From Lentzea albidocapillata (GTDB lineage: Bacteria > Actinomycetota > Actinomycetes > Mycobacteriales > Pseudonocardiaceae), in the NCBI RefSeq assembly GCF_000719115.1, contig NZ_JOEA01000008.1, positions 186,001 to 250,000 on the forward strand: a stretch of 64,000 nt of DNA, written 5' to 3'. Positions 56,802 through 64,000 of this stretch are shown piece by piece. The position numbers and the translations under genes were made by a program. The notes under the pieces were generated by a model. That model was not told the DNA's origin. It saw only the letters and a program-made list of their open reading frames with translations, and made no database searches. The first letter of the stretch is position 1; each line of letters opens with the position of its first letter.

Positions 56802-59774
56802 CTATTCCAGCAGACCCCGGTCGTACGCGATGGCCACGGCCTCCGCGCGCCGCGAGGCTCCCAGCTTCGCCATGATCCGGGAAAGGTGCACGGAAACGGT
56901 CTTCTCGCTGATGTAGAGCTCCTCGCCGACCTCGCGGTTCGTCCGTCCCGCGGCCACCAGGCCGAGCACGTCGCGTTCCCGCGGGGTGAAGACGTCGACC
57001 TGCTCGCGCACCGGTTCGTCGGCCCTGAGGCTGATGCGGGCCCGCTTGGCGCACGACGCGACGGCCGTGGCGAGCGGAACGGCCTTGAGCCGCGTCGCCA
57101 CCTCGTCGGCCAGGCGTAGCTGCTCGGCGGCCTCGTCGCGGCGTTCCGCTCCGAGCAGCGCCTCCGCGAGCCGCCACCGGCACAGCGCCTGCTCGAACGC
57201 GACCCCGTAGCCGAACTCGTCGACCGCGTTGCGCCACAGCTCCGGATCTCCCGCGCCGCGCAGCCGTGACTCCTCGGCGTTGGAACGGGCCAGCCAGGCG
57301 CGTCCCTCCGGACCGAGGGTGCCCGCCCGCGGCTTGCCGTTCCGCGCGGTCAGCCGCACGTGCTCGGCGAGCTCATGGCCTGCTTTGACGGCGTTGGCCT
57401 CCGCTTCGGCGTCGCGCTTGCGGCGCGCCTTCGCGGCGATCTCCGCGTGCGCCGCGATGCCGATCGCGCCGATCCTGATGCCCGCGAGCATCCACGGACC
57501 GCCGAGCTTGCGCGCCCACTCCAGCGCGTCCGTGACGCGTTCGACGGCCAGCTCCGGACGGCCGCGCCACAACGCGAGCTCCGCGCCCGTACCGCCGTTG
57601 ATCAGGGCGATCTGGATGTCGCGGTGCCAGTCGCTGCGCAGCTTGGTGATCATCCGCTCGGACTCGGCCAGATCACCGCGCGAGACCGTGAGGTGCGTGC
57701 TCGCCGACGCCAGCCGCGCCAGCACCGTCGACGACACGGACATGCCGGGCGGTTCGCTGGCCCACGCCGCGTAGTCCCAGTCGCCGATGTAGTAGTGCAC
57801 CAGCACCTGCAGGATGCGGATTTCCAGCCCGAACATGCTCCAGGTCAGGCCGGTCTCCTTGGCCCTGTCCCCCGCGAGGTTGTAGACGCGCGCCGCCTCG
57901 GCCAGTTCGCCGCGGTCGTAGTGCATCATTCCGTAGTAGTACCAAGCCCTCAGTTCGTTGTTGAACGCTCCGACCTCGCGTGCGTGCTGGATCGCGCGCT
58001 CGAAGCTGGCCTTGGCCTCCTCCGGCCGGTTCGCGTGGTCGTCGAGGATCGCCAGGGTGCCGAGGCCGTCCGCGATCGCACCCGGCGCGTTCGCCGTCCG
58101 GCCGTCCGCGATCGCCAGCTCTGCCGCTTCGCGCGCTTCGTCGTCCTTGCGTTGCTGGCGCAGGGAAGACGCCTTGCCCGCGAACACCCGGGCGCGCGTG
58201 GGACTGGGCTCGCGGTCCCGCACGAGCTGGAGCGCTTTCGCCAGGACCAGGAAGTGCTCTTCCTCGTTGCCGTCGAGGATCGACAGCGCCTGCGAGAGCC
58301 GCAACCAGATCTCGGCGGCCTCCTCCGGCGTCTGCTCGGCGCTGATCGCCTTGGTGGCGCTGCGGGCGAACGCGACCGCGCGTTCCGGCTGCCCGGCCGT
58401 GCCCGCGACCCAGGACGCGCGCCGCAGCAGCACGGACTCGTCCACATCGGACGGACGATCCACCTCGGCGACGGCGTTCCACAGGTTGAGGGCCTTTTCC
58501 AGGTACCGCAACGACTCCGCGGGCGCCCCGGCGCGTTCGGCCTCCTTGGCCGCCTGGATCGAGGCCTTCAGCGCCTGCGGCAGGTCGTGGCTCTCGAACG
58601 CGTGATGGGCCAGCGCCGCCGACGAACCGCGTTCGTCCAGCCTCTGAGCCAGGTGCCGGGCATAGGCGGCGTGCAGCCGGCCTCGTTCGCCGGGCAGCAG
58701 GTCGCCGTAGACGGCCTCCCGGACCAGCGCGTGCCGGAAGGCGTAGACCTCGTCCTCGTTCACGACGAGGAGGTGGTGCTGGATCAGTTCGCGCAACGCC
58801 GTGTCGAACGCGATGTCCGCCATGCCCGCGACCTCGTGCAGCCGGTAGTGCCGGACCCGGCGGCCCCAGACCGACGCGACGCGGACGACGTGCTGCGCCT
58901 CGGGACCAAGGCTTTCGACCCGGCTGAGCAGAACGTCGACCAGCGCGGACGGCAACGACCTGCCGTCGTCACAGGTGGCCACCGCGATGAGTTCCTCGGC
59001 GAAGAAGGCGTTGCCCTCGGAGCGTTCCGCGACCTGCCGCAGGACGTCCTTCGGCAGGTCGTCGGACAGGGCCTCGACGAACCTGCGGGCATCGGCCGCG
59101 TTGAACGGCGTGAGGTCCAGGCGGTCGACGGCGGGCAGCCGGACCAGCTCGGACAGCAAGGCGCGCAAGGGATGGCTGCGGTGCAGGTCGTCCGCGCGGT
59201 AGGTGCCGACGACCAGCAGACGCTGGGAACGCAGGCGGGACAACAGGAACGACAGCAGGTACCGGGTGGACGCGTCCGCCCAGTGCAGGTCCTCGACCAC
59301 GAACAGCACGCGCTGCCGCTCGGAGAGATCACTGAGCAGCCCGAGCACGGCGTCGAACAGCTGGAGCTGTCCCACGTCCTGCTCGGGCCTGCGGCCGGGG
59401 ACCAGGCTCGGCGCGATCATGCCCTCGGTGCCGGGCTCGCGTTCGGCCGGCAACGCCAGCTGCGGCAGCAACATCGCGAGCGCGGGCCGGTGCGCGACGT
59501 CGCTCTTCAACTTGCTCAAAGCCTCGGCGAACGGCAGGTACGGCAGACCGGTCTCGCCGACGTCCAGACACCGTCCCATGAGGACGATGGTGTCGTCGGC
59601 GCCGGCGGCCAGCTCCTCGATCAGCCGCGTCTTGCCGACACCGGCGTCACCGGCGAGCAGCACCGCCCCCGCGGTGCCCTCCCCGGCCTGCGCCAATGCG
59701 GCACGCAACCGGTCCAACTCGCGATCACGCGCGACCAACGGGATTCCGGAACCAAGGCGCGCCACAAGTGGCAT
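56802..59774 (-). CDS. large LuxR-family (LAL/MalT-like) transcriptional regulator
   Basis: 990 aa from ATG 59774; upstream in-frame codons exist but give an unlikely N-terminus. The N-terminal AAA-like ATPase has LLAGDAGVGKTRLIEELA (Walker A) and LFVVEDLHWADASTRYLL (Walker B), the LAL pattern. A long helical TPR-like middle (about 300-900) and a LuxR helix-turn-helix at the C-terminus (VFTPRERDVLGLVAAGRTNREVGEELYISEKTVSVHLSRIMAKLG, quoted in part) complete it. Such regulators activate secondary metabolism or transport genes when bound to a ligand or ATP. The exporter genes directly downstream are natural targets. Confidence 0.93.
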   Translation of the reverse strand: MPLVARLGSGIPLVARDRELDRLRAALAQAGEGTAGAVLLAGDAGVGKTRLIEELAAGADDTIVLMGRCLDVGETGLPYLPFAEALSKLKSDVAHRPALAMLLPQLALPAEREPGTEGMIAPSLVPGRRPEQDVGQLQLFDAVLGLLSDLSERQRVLFVVEDLHWADASTRYLLSFLLSRLRSQRLLVVGTYRADDLHRSHPLRALLSELVRLPAVDRLDLTPFNAADARRFVEALSDDLPKDVLRQVAERSEGNAFFAEELIAVATCDDGRSLPSALVDVLLSRVESLGPEAQHVVRVASVWGRRVRHYRLHEVAGMADIAFDTALRELIQHHLLVVNEDEVYAFRHALVREAVYGDLLPGERGRLHAAYARHLAQRLDERGSSAALAHHAFESHDLPQALKASIQAAKEAERAGAPAESLRYLEKALNLWNAVAEVDRPSDVDESVLLRRASWVAGTAGQPERAVAFARSATKAISAEQTPEEAAEIWLRLSQALSILDGNEEEHFLVLAKALQLVRDREPSPTRARVFAGKASSLRQQRKDDEAREAAELAIADGRTANAPGAIADGLGTLAILDDHANRPEEAKASFERAIQHAREVGAFNNELRAWYYYGMMHYDRGELAEAARVYNLAGDRAKETGLTWSMFGLEIRILQVLVHYYIGDWDYAAWASEPPGMSVSSTVLARLASASTHLTVSRGDLAESERMITKLRSDWHRDIQIALINGGTGAELALWRGRPELAVERVTDALEWARKLGGPWMLAGIRIGAIGIAAHAEIAAKARRKRDAEAEANAVKAGHELAEHVRLTARNGKPRAGTLGPEGRAWLARSNAEESRLRGAGDPELWRNAVDEFGYGVAFEQALCRWRLAEALLGAERRDEAAEQLRLADEVATRLKAVPLATAVASCAKRARISLRADEPVREQVDVFTPRERDVLGLVAAGRTNREVGEELYISEKTVSVHLSRIMAKLGASRRAEAVAIAYDRGLLE

Positions 59775-59857
59775 GCTGTCACAGGTCAGTGCTAGTTCAC
59801 GAGTAACTTGTTCAGCAGGGCGTTGCACGGATTTCGCCGGGGCGCCTGCAGTGGGTT

Positions 59858-60001
59858 TCACCGCGCCCGGGAGATTGTGCGGTGCATCATGCGGCTCAGC
59901 CACGACGGCCCGCGACCGTTCGAACGCCGCCAGTTGCACACCGCGTTGCCACGCCGGTAGTCGATTTCCGCCTTGATCGCCTCAGGGGTCCATTCGTTCA
60001 T
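59858..60001 (-). CDS. small hypothetical protein, 47 aa
   Basis: ATG 60001 with CAGGA a few nt upstream. MNEWTPEAIKAEIDYRRGNAV and a basic, Trp-containing end (WRRSNGRGPSWLSRMM) resemble very short actinobacterial proteins of the MNEYLTPEAVQAEI type, which I know only as hypothetical. It lies between the LuxR and SARP regulator genes on the same strand. Evidence: conserved-looking N-terminus only; a chance frame is possible. Confidence 0.4.
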   Translation of the reverse strand: MNEWTPEAIKAEIDYRRGNAVCNWRRSNGRGPSWLSRMMHRTISRAR

Positions 60002-60071
60002 GGTCCTGAGGGTCGTCCTGAGGGACGCGGTAAGGCATCGGGCGATCACGCAGTCCTGCCCGCCGAACCCC

Positions 60072-62906
60072 TTACCCGACCGTCACCGCACGTGCGCGAG
60101 CCAGCCGGGCCCTTACCCCGTCGGCTTCCGGCGCGCCCAGCTCCGTGAACAACGCCAGCGCCCGCTGCCAGTGCGCCGCCGCTCCCGCTGCGCCGAGCTG
60201 CTCGAACACCGCCGCGAGCCGGTCGTGCGCCAACGCCTGGTGGTACGGCGAGACGGCATCGCACGCCACGGCCAACGCCGTACGGGCAGCCGACAGCGCA
60301 CCGTCCGTATCGCCGGTCTCCAGCAGAGCCGTGGAGATGTCGGTATGGCAGGCCGCTTCCCCGCACTGCTCGCCGACCTCGTGGTACATCCGCAACGCCA
60401 CCCGCAGCCACGGCATCGCGTCGTCGAAGCGCTGGGTGCTCAAGTACAACAAACCGAGGTGGTGGTGCGCGTTGGCCTCGGCCCACTTCGAGCCCGCGAT
60501 CCGTGAGATCTCCATGGCCTCGCGGTAGTGCTCCTCCGCCTCGGCGGCCCGGCCCAGGTCCTGCAACGTGCCGGCGACCGTCGTCAGGGCCCGTGCCTGC
60601 TGGTGCACGTCCTCCTTGCGGCGCGCCACCTCCAGTGCGCCCTGCTGGGCCTGCAACGCCTCTTCGAACCGTTCGAACTGCAGCAACGCGACGCCCAGGT
60701 TGAACTGCATGACGAACCGGGCGTCGGCGTCGTTCAGGGCGATGGCGGCCTGTAGCGCGGCTTCGGTGAGACGCAACGAGGTCTCGCGCTCGGTCCGCAG
60801 CCACAGGTACCGCGACAACGTGTACGGCAGCTGCCACGCGTGCACGTGCCAGCCGGAGCCCGACGCCAGTTCGGCGGCGGCGATCAGGTTCGCGCGCTCG
60901 GCGTCGAACCAGGCCGTCGCGTCCGCGGCACCGGAGATCGCGGGCACGTGCACGGGCCGGTGCTCCGGCGCGACCAGGACGCTGCCGCGGTTGATCGGCA
61001 GCAGGCCGTCCGCGAGGTCCGCGCAGTGCAGGTAGTAGTCGAGCATGCGGCCGGTCGCGGCACGGCGTTCGGGCTCGGACAGCTCACCGGCCAGCGTCTT
61101 GGTGTAGACGCGGACGATGTCGTGCGCGAAGTGCCGGCCGGGTTCGCTGACGGACAGCAGGTTCGCGGCCGTCAACGCGTCCAGCGCGCGTTGGGCCTCC
61201 AGCAACGGGACGTCGCCCATCGCCGCGACCACATGCGGGGTGAGGTCCGCGCCGGGGTGCAGGCCGACGATCGCCAGCAGTCGCGACGGCTCCGCGGGCA
61301 ACGCACGGCGCGAGGCGTCCAGAGCTGCTCGTACGGTGCCCTCACCGTCCTCCAGGCCGAGCGCGGCCAGGCGGCCCTGCTCGTCCTGCAGTTCCTCGAC
61401 CAGTTCGGCGACGCGCAGGCGAGGGGACACGGCGAGACGGGCCGCGGCGATCCGGAGCGCGAGCGGCAGGCCGTCGCACAGCTCGGCCAGTTCGCGCAGG
61501 GCGCCGGCCTCGATGTCGGACCGGCCGGCGATGCGGCCCAGCACGTCGACGGCGGCGTCCGGGTCGAGCATGTCCAGCTCGACCAGCTTCGCCTCGACCT
61601 GCGCGACGAGCCCGACCAACCGGCGCCGCGACGTCACGACGACGCACGACGGCGCACCCGGCAGCAGCGGTAACAGGTCGGCCGAGCTGCGGACGTTGTC
61701 GAGCATCACGAGCATCCGGCGATCGGCCAGCAACGTGCGCAGCAACGCGGAACGTTCGTCGACCGAGACGGGGGTGTCGCCGGCCGGCACGCCCAGGGCA
61801 CGCAGGAACCGGTTGAGCACCTCGCCGATCTCCAGCGGCTCCCGGTTCGGGTCGTACCCGTGCACGTCGACGTAGAGCTGGCCGTCCGGGAACTCCTCAC
61901 GCACGCGATGCGCCCAGTGCAGGGCCAGCGCGGTCTTGCCGACCCCCGCCGGTCCGGTCACCAGCATCACCGGGCCGTCGTGGCCGCGCAGCAACGCGTC
62001 CAGGTAGCCGAGCTCGGCGTCCCGGCCGATCAGCGCGACGGGCGCGCGGGGCAGCTGCGCGGGGATCGTCACCGGCACGGGTTCAGGCGCGGACACCGGC
62101 TGCGGCACGCGGACGGGCGCGCGTTCCGGCTCGGGGCTGTCCCCCGCCAGCACTGCCTGGTGCACCCGGCGCAGTTCGGGGCCCGGCTCGACGCCGAGCT
62201 CCTCGATGAGCACGGCGCGCGCTTCCCGGTACGCGGCCAGCGCCTCGGCCTGCCGGCCGGCCTGGACCAGCGCCCTCATCAGCAGCCCGTGGCCGCGTTC
62301 GCGCAACGGGTGCTCGACGACCGTCAGGCTCAGCTGCGAGACCAGTTCCGGACCCTGCCCGATCGCGAGACCGAGCTCGGCCCGTTCCTCCAGCACCGCG
62401 AGCCGGCGTTCGACGAGACGACCGCGTTCGACGTCGGCGAGGAGACCGGACACACCGCCCAGCGGCTCGGCGCGGAACAACGCCAGCGCGTCGTCGAGCT
62501 CGACCGCGGCTCCGGCCAGGTCACCGGCGGCGCGCATGCGGTTCGCGAGCAGCACTTGACGTTCGAACACGTCGAGGTCCAGGGCACCGGGCTCGACGCG
62601 CATCAGGTAGCCGTCGCCGACCGACGTCAGCAGCTCGGCGGGAGCCCTCCTGGCACGGGTCGGTTCGAGGGCCCTGCGCAGTCCGGCGACATAGGTCTGG
62701 ACCAGGTTGACCGCACTCGAGGGCACGTTGTCGCCCCACACGGCCTCGATGATGTGCCCGCGACTGACCGGCGTGTTGCGCGCCAGCAGCAGGACCGCGA
62801 GGACGGCGCGCTGCTTCGCCGCACCGAGATCAACCTCTTGACCTGCGCGAACGACCCGGAGAAGGCCGAGAACCTCGAACCGAAGGGGTTCCTCGCCGTG
62901 CGTCAC
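60072..62906 (-). CDS. AfsR/SARP-family regulator with NB-ARC and TPR domains
   Basis: 944 aa from GTG 62906. An OmpR-type winged helix (RFEVLGLLRVVRAGQEVDLGAAKQRAVLAVLLLARNTPVSRGHIIEAVWGD in residues about 9-60) is followed by the bacterial transcriptional activation (BTAD) domain (to about 245). An NB-ARC ATPase comes next, with VTGPAGVGKTALALHWA and CVVVTSRRRLVGL, and a long TPR region (about 680-920). The layout is that of AfsR, a pleiotropic activator of secondary metabolism in Streptomyces, here probably controlling local or distant metabolic genes. No biosynthetic cluster is adjacent. Confidence 0.93.
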   Translation of the reverse strand: MTHGEEPLRFEVLGLLRVVRAGQEVDLGAAKQRAVLAVLLLARNTPVSRGHIIEAVWGDNVPSSAVNLVQTYVAGLRRALEPTRARRAPAELLTSVGDGYLMRVEPGALDLDVFERQVLLANRMRAAGDLAGAAVELDDALALFRAEPLGGVSGLLADVERGRLVERRLAVLEERAELGLAIGQGPELVSQLSLTVVEHPLRERGHGLLMRALVQAGRQAEALAAYREARAVLIEELGVEPGPELRRVHQAVLAGDSPEPERAPVRVPQPVSAPEPVPVTIPAQLPRAPVALIGRDAELGYLDALLRGHDGPVMLVTGPAGVGKTALALHWAHRVREEFPDGQLYVDVHGYDPNREPLEIGEVLNRFLRALGVPAGDTPVSVDERSALLRTLLADRRMLVMLDNVRSSADLLPLLPGAPSCVVVTSRRRLVGLVAQVEAKLVELDMLDPDAAVDVLGRIAGRSDIEAGALRELAELCDGLPLALRIAAARLAVSPRLRVAELVEELQDEQGRLAALGLEDGEGTVRAALDASRRALPAEPSRLLAIVGLHPGADLTPHVVAAMGDVPLLEAQRALDALTAANLLSVSEPGRHFAHDIVRVYTKTLAGELSEPERRAATGRMLDYYLHCADLADGLLPINRGSVLVAPEHRPVHVPAISGAADATAWFDAERANLIAAAELASGSGWHVHAWQLPYTLSRYLWLRTERETSLRLTEAALQAAIALNDADARFVMQFNLGVALLQFERFEEALQAQQGALEVARRKEDVHQQARALTTVAGTLQDLGRAAEAEEHYREAMEISRIAGSKWAEANAHHHLGLLYLSTQRFDDAMPWLRVALRMYHEVGEQCGEAACHTDISTALLETGDTDGALSAARTALAVACDAVSPYHQALAHDRLAAVFEQLGAAGAAAHWQRALALFTELGAPEADGVRARLARARAVTVG

Positions 62907-63098
62907 CGATCTGTCCTTCGCCTGTGGGCCACCTGGAGCTTGAAGATCACTTCAGTCGGGCTCCAGTCGTGCTGTAGAAGGCATTCTTACGCTTAGCGTG
63001 TCCAACCAACCACAGACGGCGAGATCAACGGAAACCGGAGATCCGCGAGTCGGAACAGGTTGGACCGGACAGCGGAACCTCCGCTGCTCCCCATGATC

Positions 63099-63165
63099 GA
63101 CGTGGGTCGGCCGGCGTGCAAGGGGCATCCAGCCCGCGGCGGCGGAACGCCGGCCGGCCCACGTC
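63099..63165. repeat. 19-bp imperfect inverted repeat with 29-nt loop
   Basis: Arms at 63099-63117 and 63147-63165 are complementary at 18 of 19 positions. The loop is GC-rich without a T-tract. It lies between the SARP and DUF397 genes and is followed by another, stronger hairpin at 63177-63213. It may be a recombination or mobile-element relic, or a stable terminator. Confidence 0.6.
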
Positions 63166-63176
63166 CCCTTTACGCG

Positions 63177-63213
63177 AGAAGGCCCTGGCTGGATGATCCA
63201 GCCAGGGCCTTCT
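63177..63213 (-). terminator. strong 18-bp stem terminator after the DUF397 gene
   Basis: An almost uninterrupted 18-bp stem (63177-63194 with 63196-63213) around a central G; the practical hairpin is 16 bp with a 5-nt loop. It sits 15 nt past the DUF397 stop. Confidence 0.85.
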
Positions 63214-63227
63214 GCCGTACCTGCCGA

Positions 63228-63428
63228 TCAGCTGACAAAAGAGCCGATCTTCGCGGCGGTGAGGAAGGTGTCCCATCCCCCGTCGCCGAACTCCAGCCGC
63301 GCTCCGTCCGCGTTCTTGCTGTCACGGACCGCGGCGCCGGCTGGGACGAGCGCGATCTCCACGCAATCGGGCCCACCGGCCGACGACCTGCTGCTCTTTC
63401 GCCAACGCAAGCTTTCCACTCTGTTCAC
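63228..63428 (-). CDS. DUF397 protein
   Basis: 66 aa, GTG start. The family pattern is clear: LRWRKSSRSSAGGPDCVEIA, then VRDSKNADGARLEF and GGWDTFLTAAK. DUF397 proteins are small cytoplasmic partners of XRE/DUF5753 regulators; the pair behaves like an antitoxin-toxin or regulator-antagonist module that affects development. It starts 12 nt after the regulator gene at the right edge, which matches that pairing. Confidence 0.92.
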   Translation of the reverse strand: MNRVESLRWRKSSRSSAGGPDCVEIALVPAGAAVRDSKNADGARLEFGDGGWDTFLTAAKIGSFVS

Positions 63429-63440
63429 TCCCGGTCGCTG

Positions 63441-64000
63441 TCACGCGAGAGTGCGAGCGATCTCCGTGATCAGGGTTGCCGATTCCCGCGGGGTCTGGGC
63501 GGAAGTCACGAGACGCTCGAACATCTCGGCGTAGGAATGGACGTCCGACTGTTGTTCCAGGTAGACGCCGCTTCTGGTGCTTTCGATGTACACCACGTCG
63601 GGGTCGAGCCGCTCGGGAAAGCTCAGGATGACGAACGGGCCGTCCATCGCGGCATGACCACCGGCGCTGAACGGCACGACCTGCATCGTGACGTTCGGCA
63701 ATGCACCGACTTCGAGAAGACGCGCCATCTGCGCGCGCATCACCTCGACGCCGCCGACGAGCCGGCGCAGGGCGGCTTCGTCGATCACGACGTGCAGGCG
63801 CAACGGGTCGTCCTCACTCAGCAAGGCCTGCCTGGCCTTGCGCAACCGGACGCGCCGGTCGATCTCGGCGGTGCGCGCGTCCGGCAGCACCTGTGAGATC
63901 AACGCCCTCGTGTACGCCTCGCACTGCAGCAGGCCCGGGATCATCAGCCCCTGGTAGGTCCTGATCGAGTCCGCGTCGGCCTCGTACCCCACGTATCGAC
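63441..64000 (-). CDS. XRE-family regulator with DUF5753 domain (5' part outside the window)
   Basis: The visible 186 codons are the C-terminal portion of the DUF5753 domain; the N-terminal helix-turn-helix lies beyond position 64000. Typical segments: TYQGLMIPGLLQCEAYTRALI, RKARQALL, LHVVIDEAALRRLVGG, LPNVTMQVVPFSAGGHAAMDGPFVILSFPE and DVVYIESTRSGVYLE. Transcribed toward the left, followed after 12 nt by its DUF397 partner. The start codon cannot be assigned. Confidence 0.9.
   Translation of the reverse strand, partial: RYVGYEADADSIRTYQGLMIPGLLQCEAYTRALISQVLPDARTAEIDRRVRLRKARQALLSEDDPLRLHVVIDEAALRRLVGGVEVMRAQMARLLEVGALPNVTMQVVPFSAGGHAAMDGPFVILSFPERLDPDVVYIESTRSGVYLEQQSDVHSYAEMFERLVTSAQTPRESATLITEIARTLA

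Noticed and set aside
60072..62906. An AfsR-linked antibiotic gene cluster
   Set aside because: Neighbours are other regulators and a generic ABC exporter; no biosynthetic enzymes are in the window.

Overview
The window is high-GC actinobacterial chromosome. Several traits together point to the Pseudonocardiales (a Lentzea-, Saccharothrix- or Actinosynnema-like organism; this is an inference from gene content, not a database match): XRE regulators with a DUF5753-type domain paired with DUF397, an EspG/PPE/WXG100-type cluster, Lsr2, a SARP/AfsR regulator, SigE-type ECF sigma factors, and many GTG starts with ATGA/GTGA overlaps.

Layout. 1-3133: small unknown proteins, a small zinc-finger-like protein and two tandem XRE/DUF5753 regulators. 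3342-9590: a co-directional type VII secretion (ESX)-associated cluster (EspG-like chaperone, WXG100-like protein, DUF3558-type lipoprotein, PPE-domain protein, YbaB/EbfC-like protein, EspC-like target, long WXG protein, membrane protein) with no secretion ATPase or membrane core. 9647-10450: convergent EcsC-like protein. 10709-17661: a compact integrative element with a membrane protein, a VirD4/TraG-like DNA-transfer ATPase, a replication-relaxation protein, a small protein and a large serine recombinase whose 3' end runs antisense into a tRNA gene. It carries two arrays of the hexamer CGAGAC, one inside the ATPase gene and one between genes. These are the most unusual structures in the window.

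17661-26063: csoR, lsr2, a fused PabA-PabB, an ECF sigma factor with its membrane partner, a metallophosphoesterase, and a three-gene polyamine operon (ornithine-type decarboxylase, SAM decarboxylase, divergent aminopropyltransferase) ending in a 16-bp terminator stem. 26074-34663: S9 peptidase, DUF1295 protein with cyclopropane fatty acid synthase, a secreted-repeat protein, and glyA-gcvT behind a tandem glycine riboswitch, followed by small membrane proteins. 36013-43256: fatty-acid and branched acyl-CoA metabolism (methylacyl-CoA racemase, acyl-CoA dehydrogenase, fadA, fadB) with an AraC regulator.

43464-53020: DM13 protein, small exported proteins, LacI regulator, ACT-GNAT protein, phytase-like secreted esterase, and a beta-glucoside uptake operon (binding protein, two permeases, GH1 glucosidase). 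A perfect TGAGAGCGCTCTCA palindrome precedes the operon, and the same operator core recurs inside the terminator at its far end. 53408-64000: MacB/FtsX-type ABC exporter pair, a very large LuxR regulator, a small protein, an AfsR-like SARP regulator, and a DUF397/XRE pair cut by the window edge. Gene calls rest on motifs, start-site context and gene order read directly from the sequence; no searches were run.
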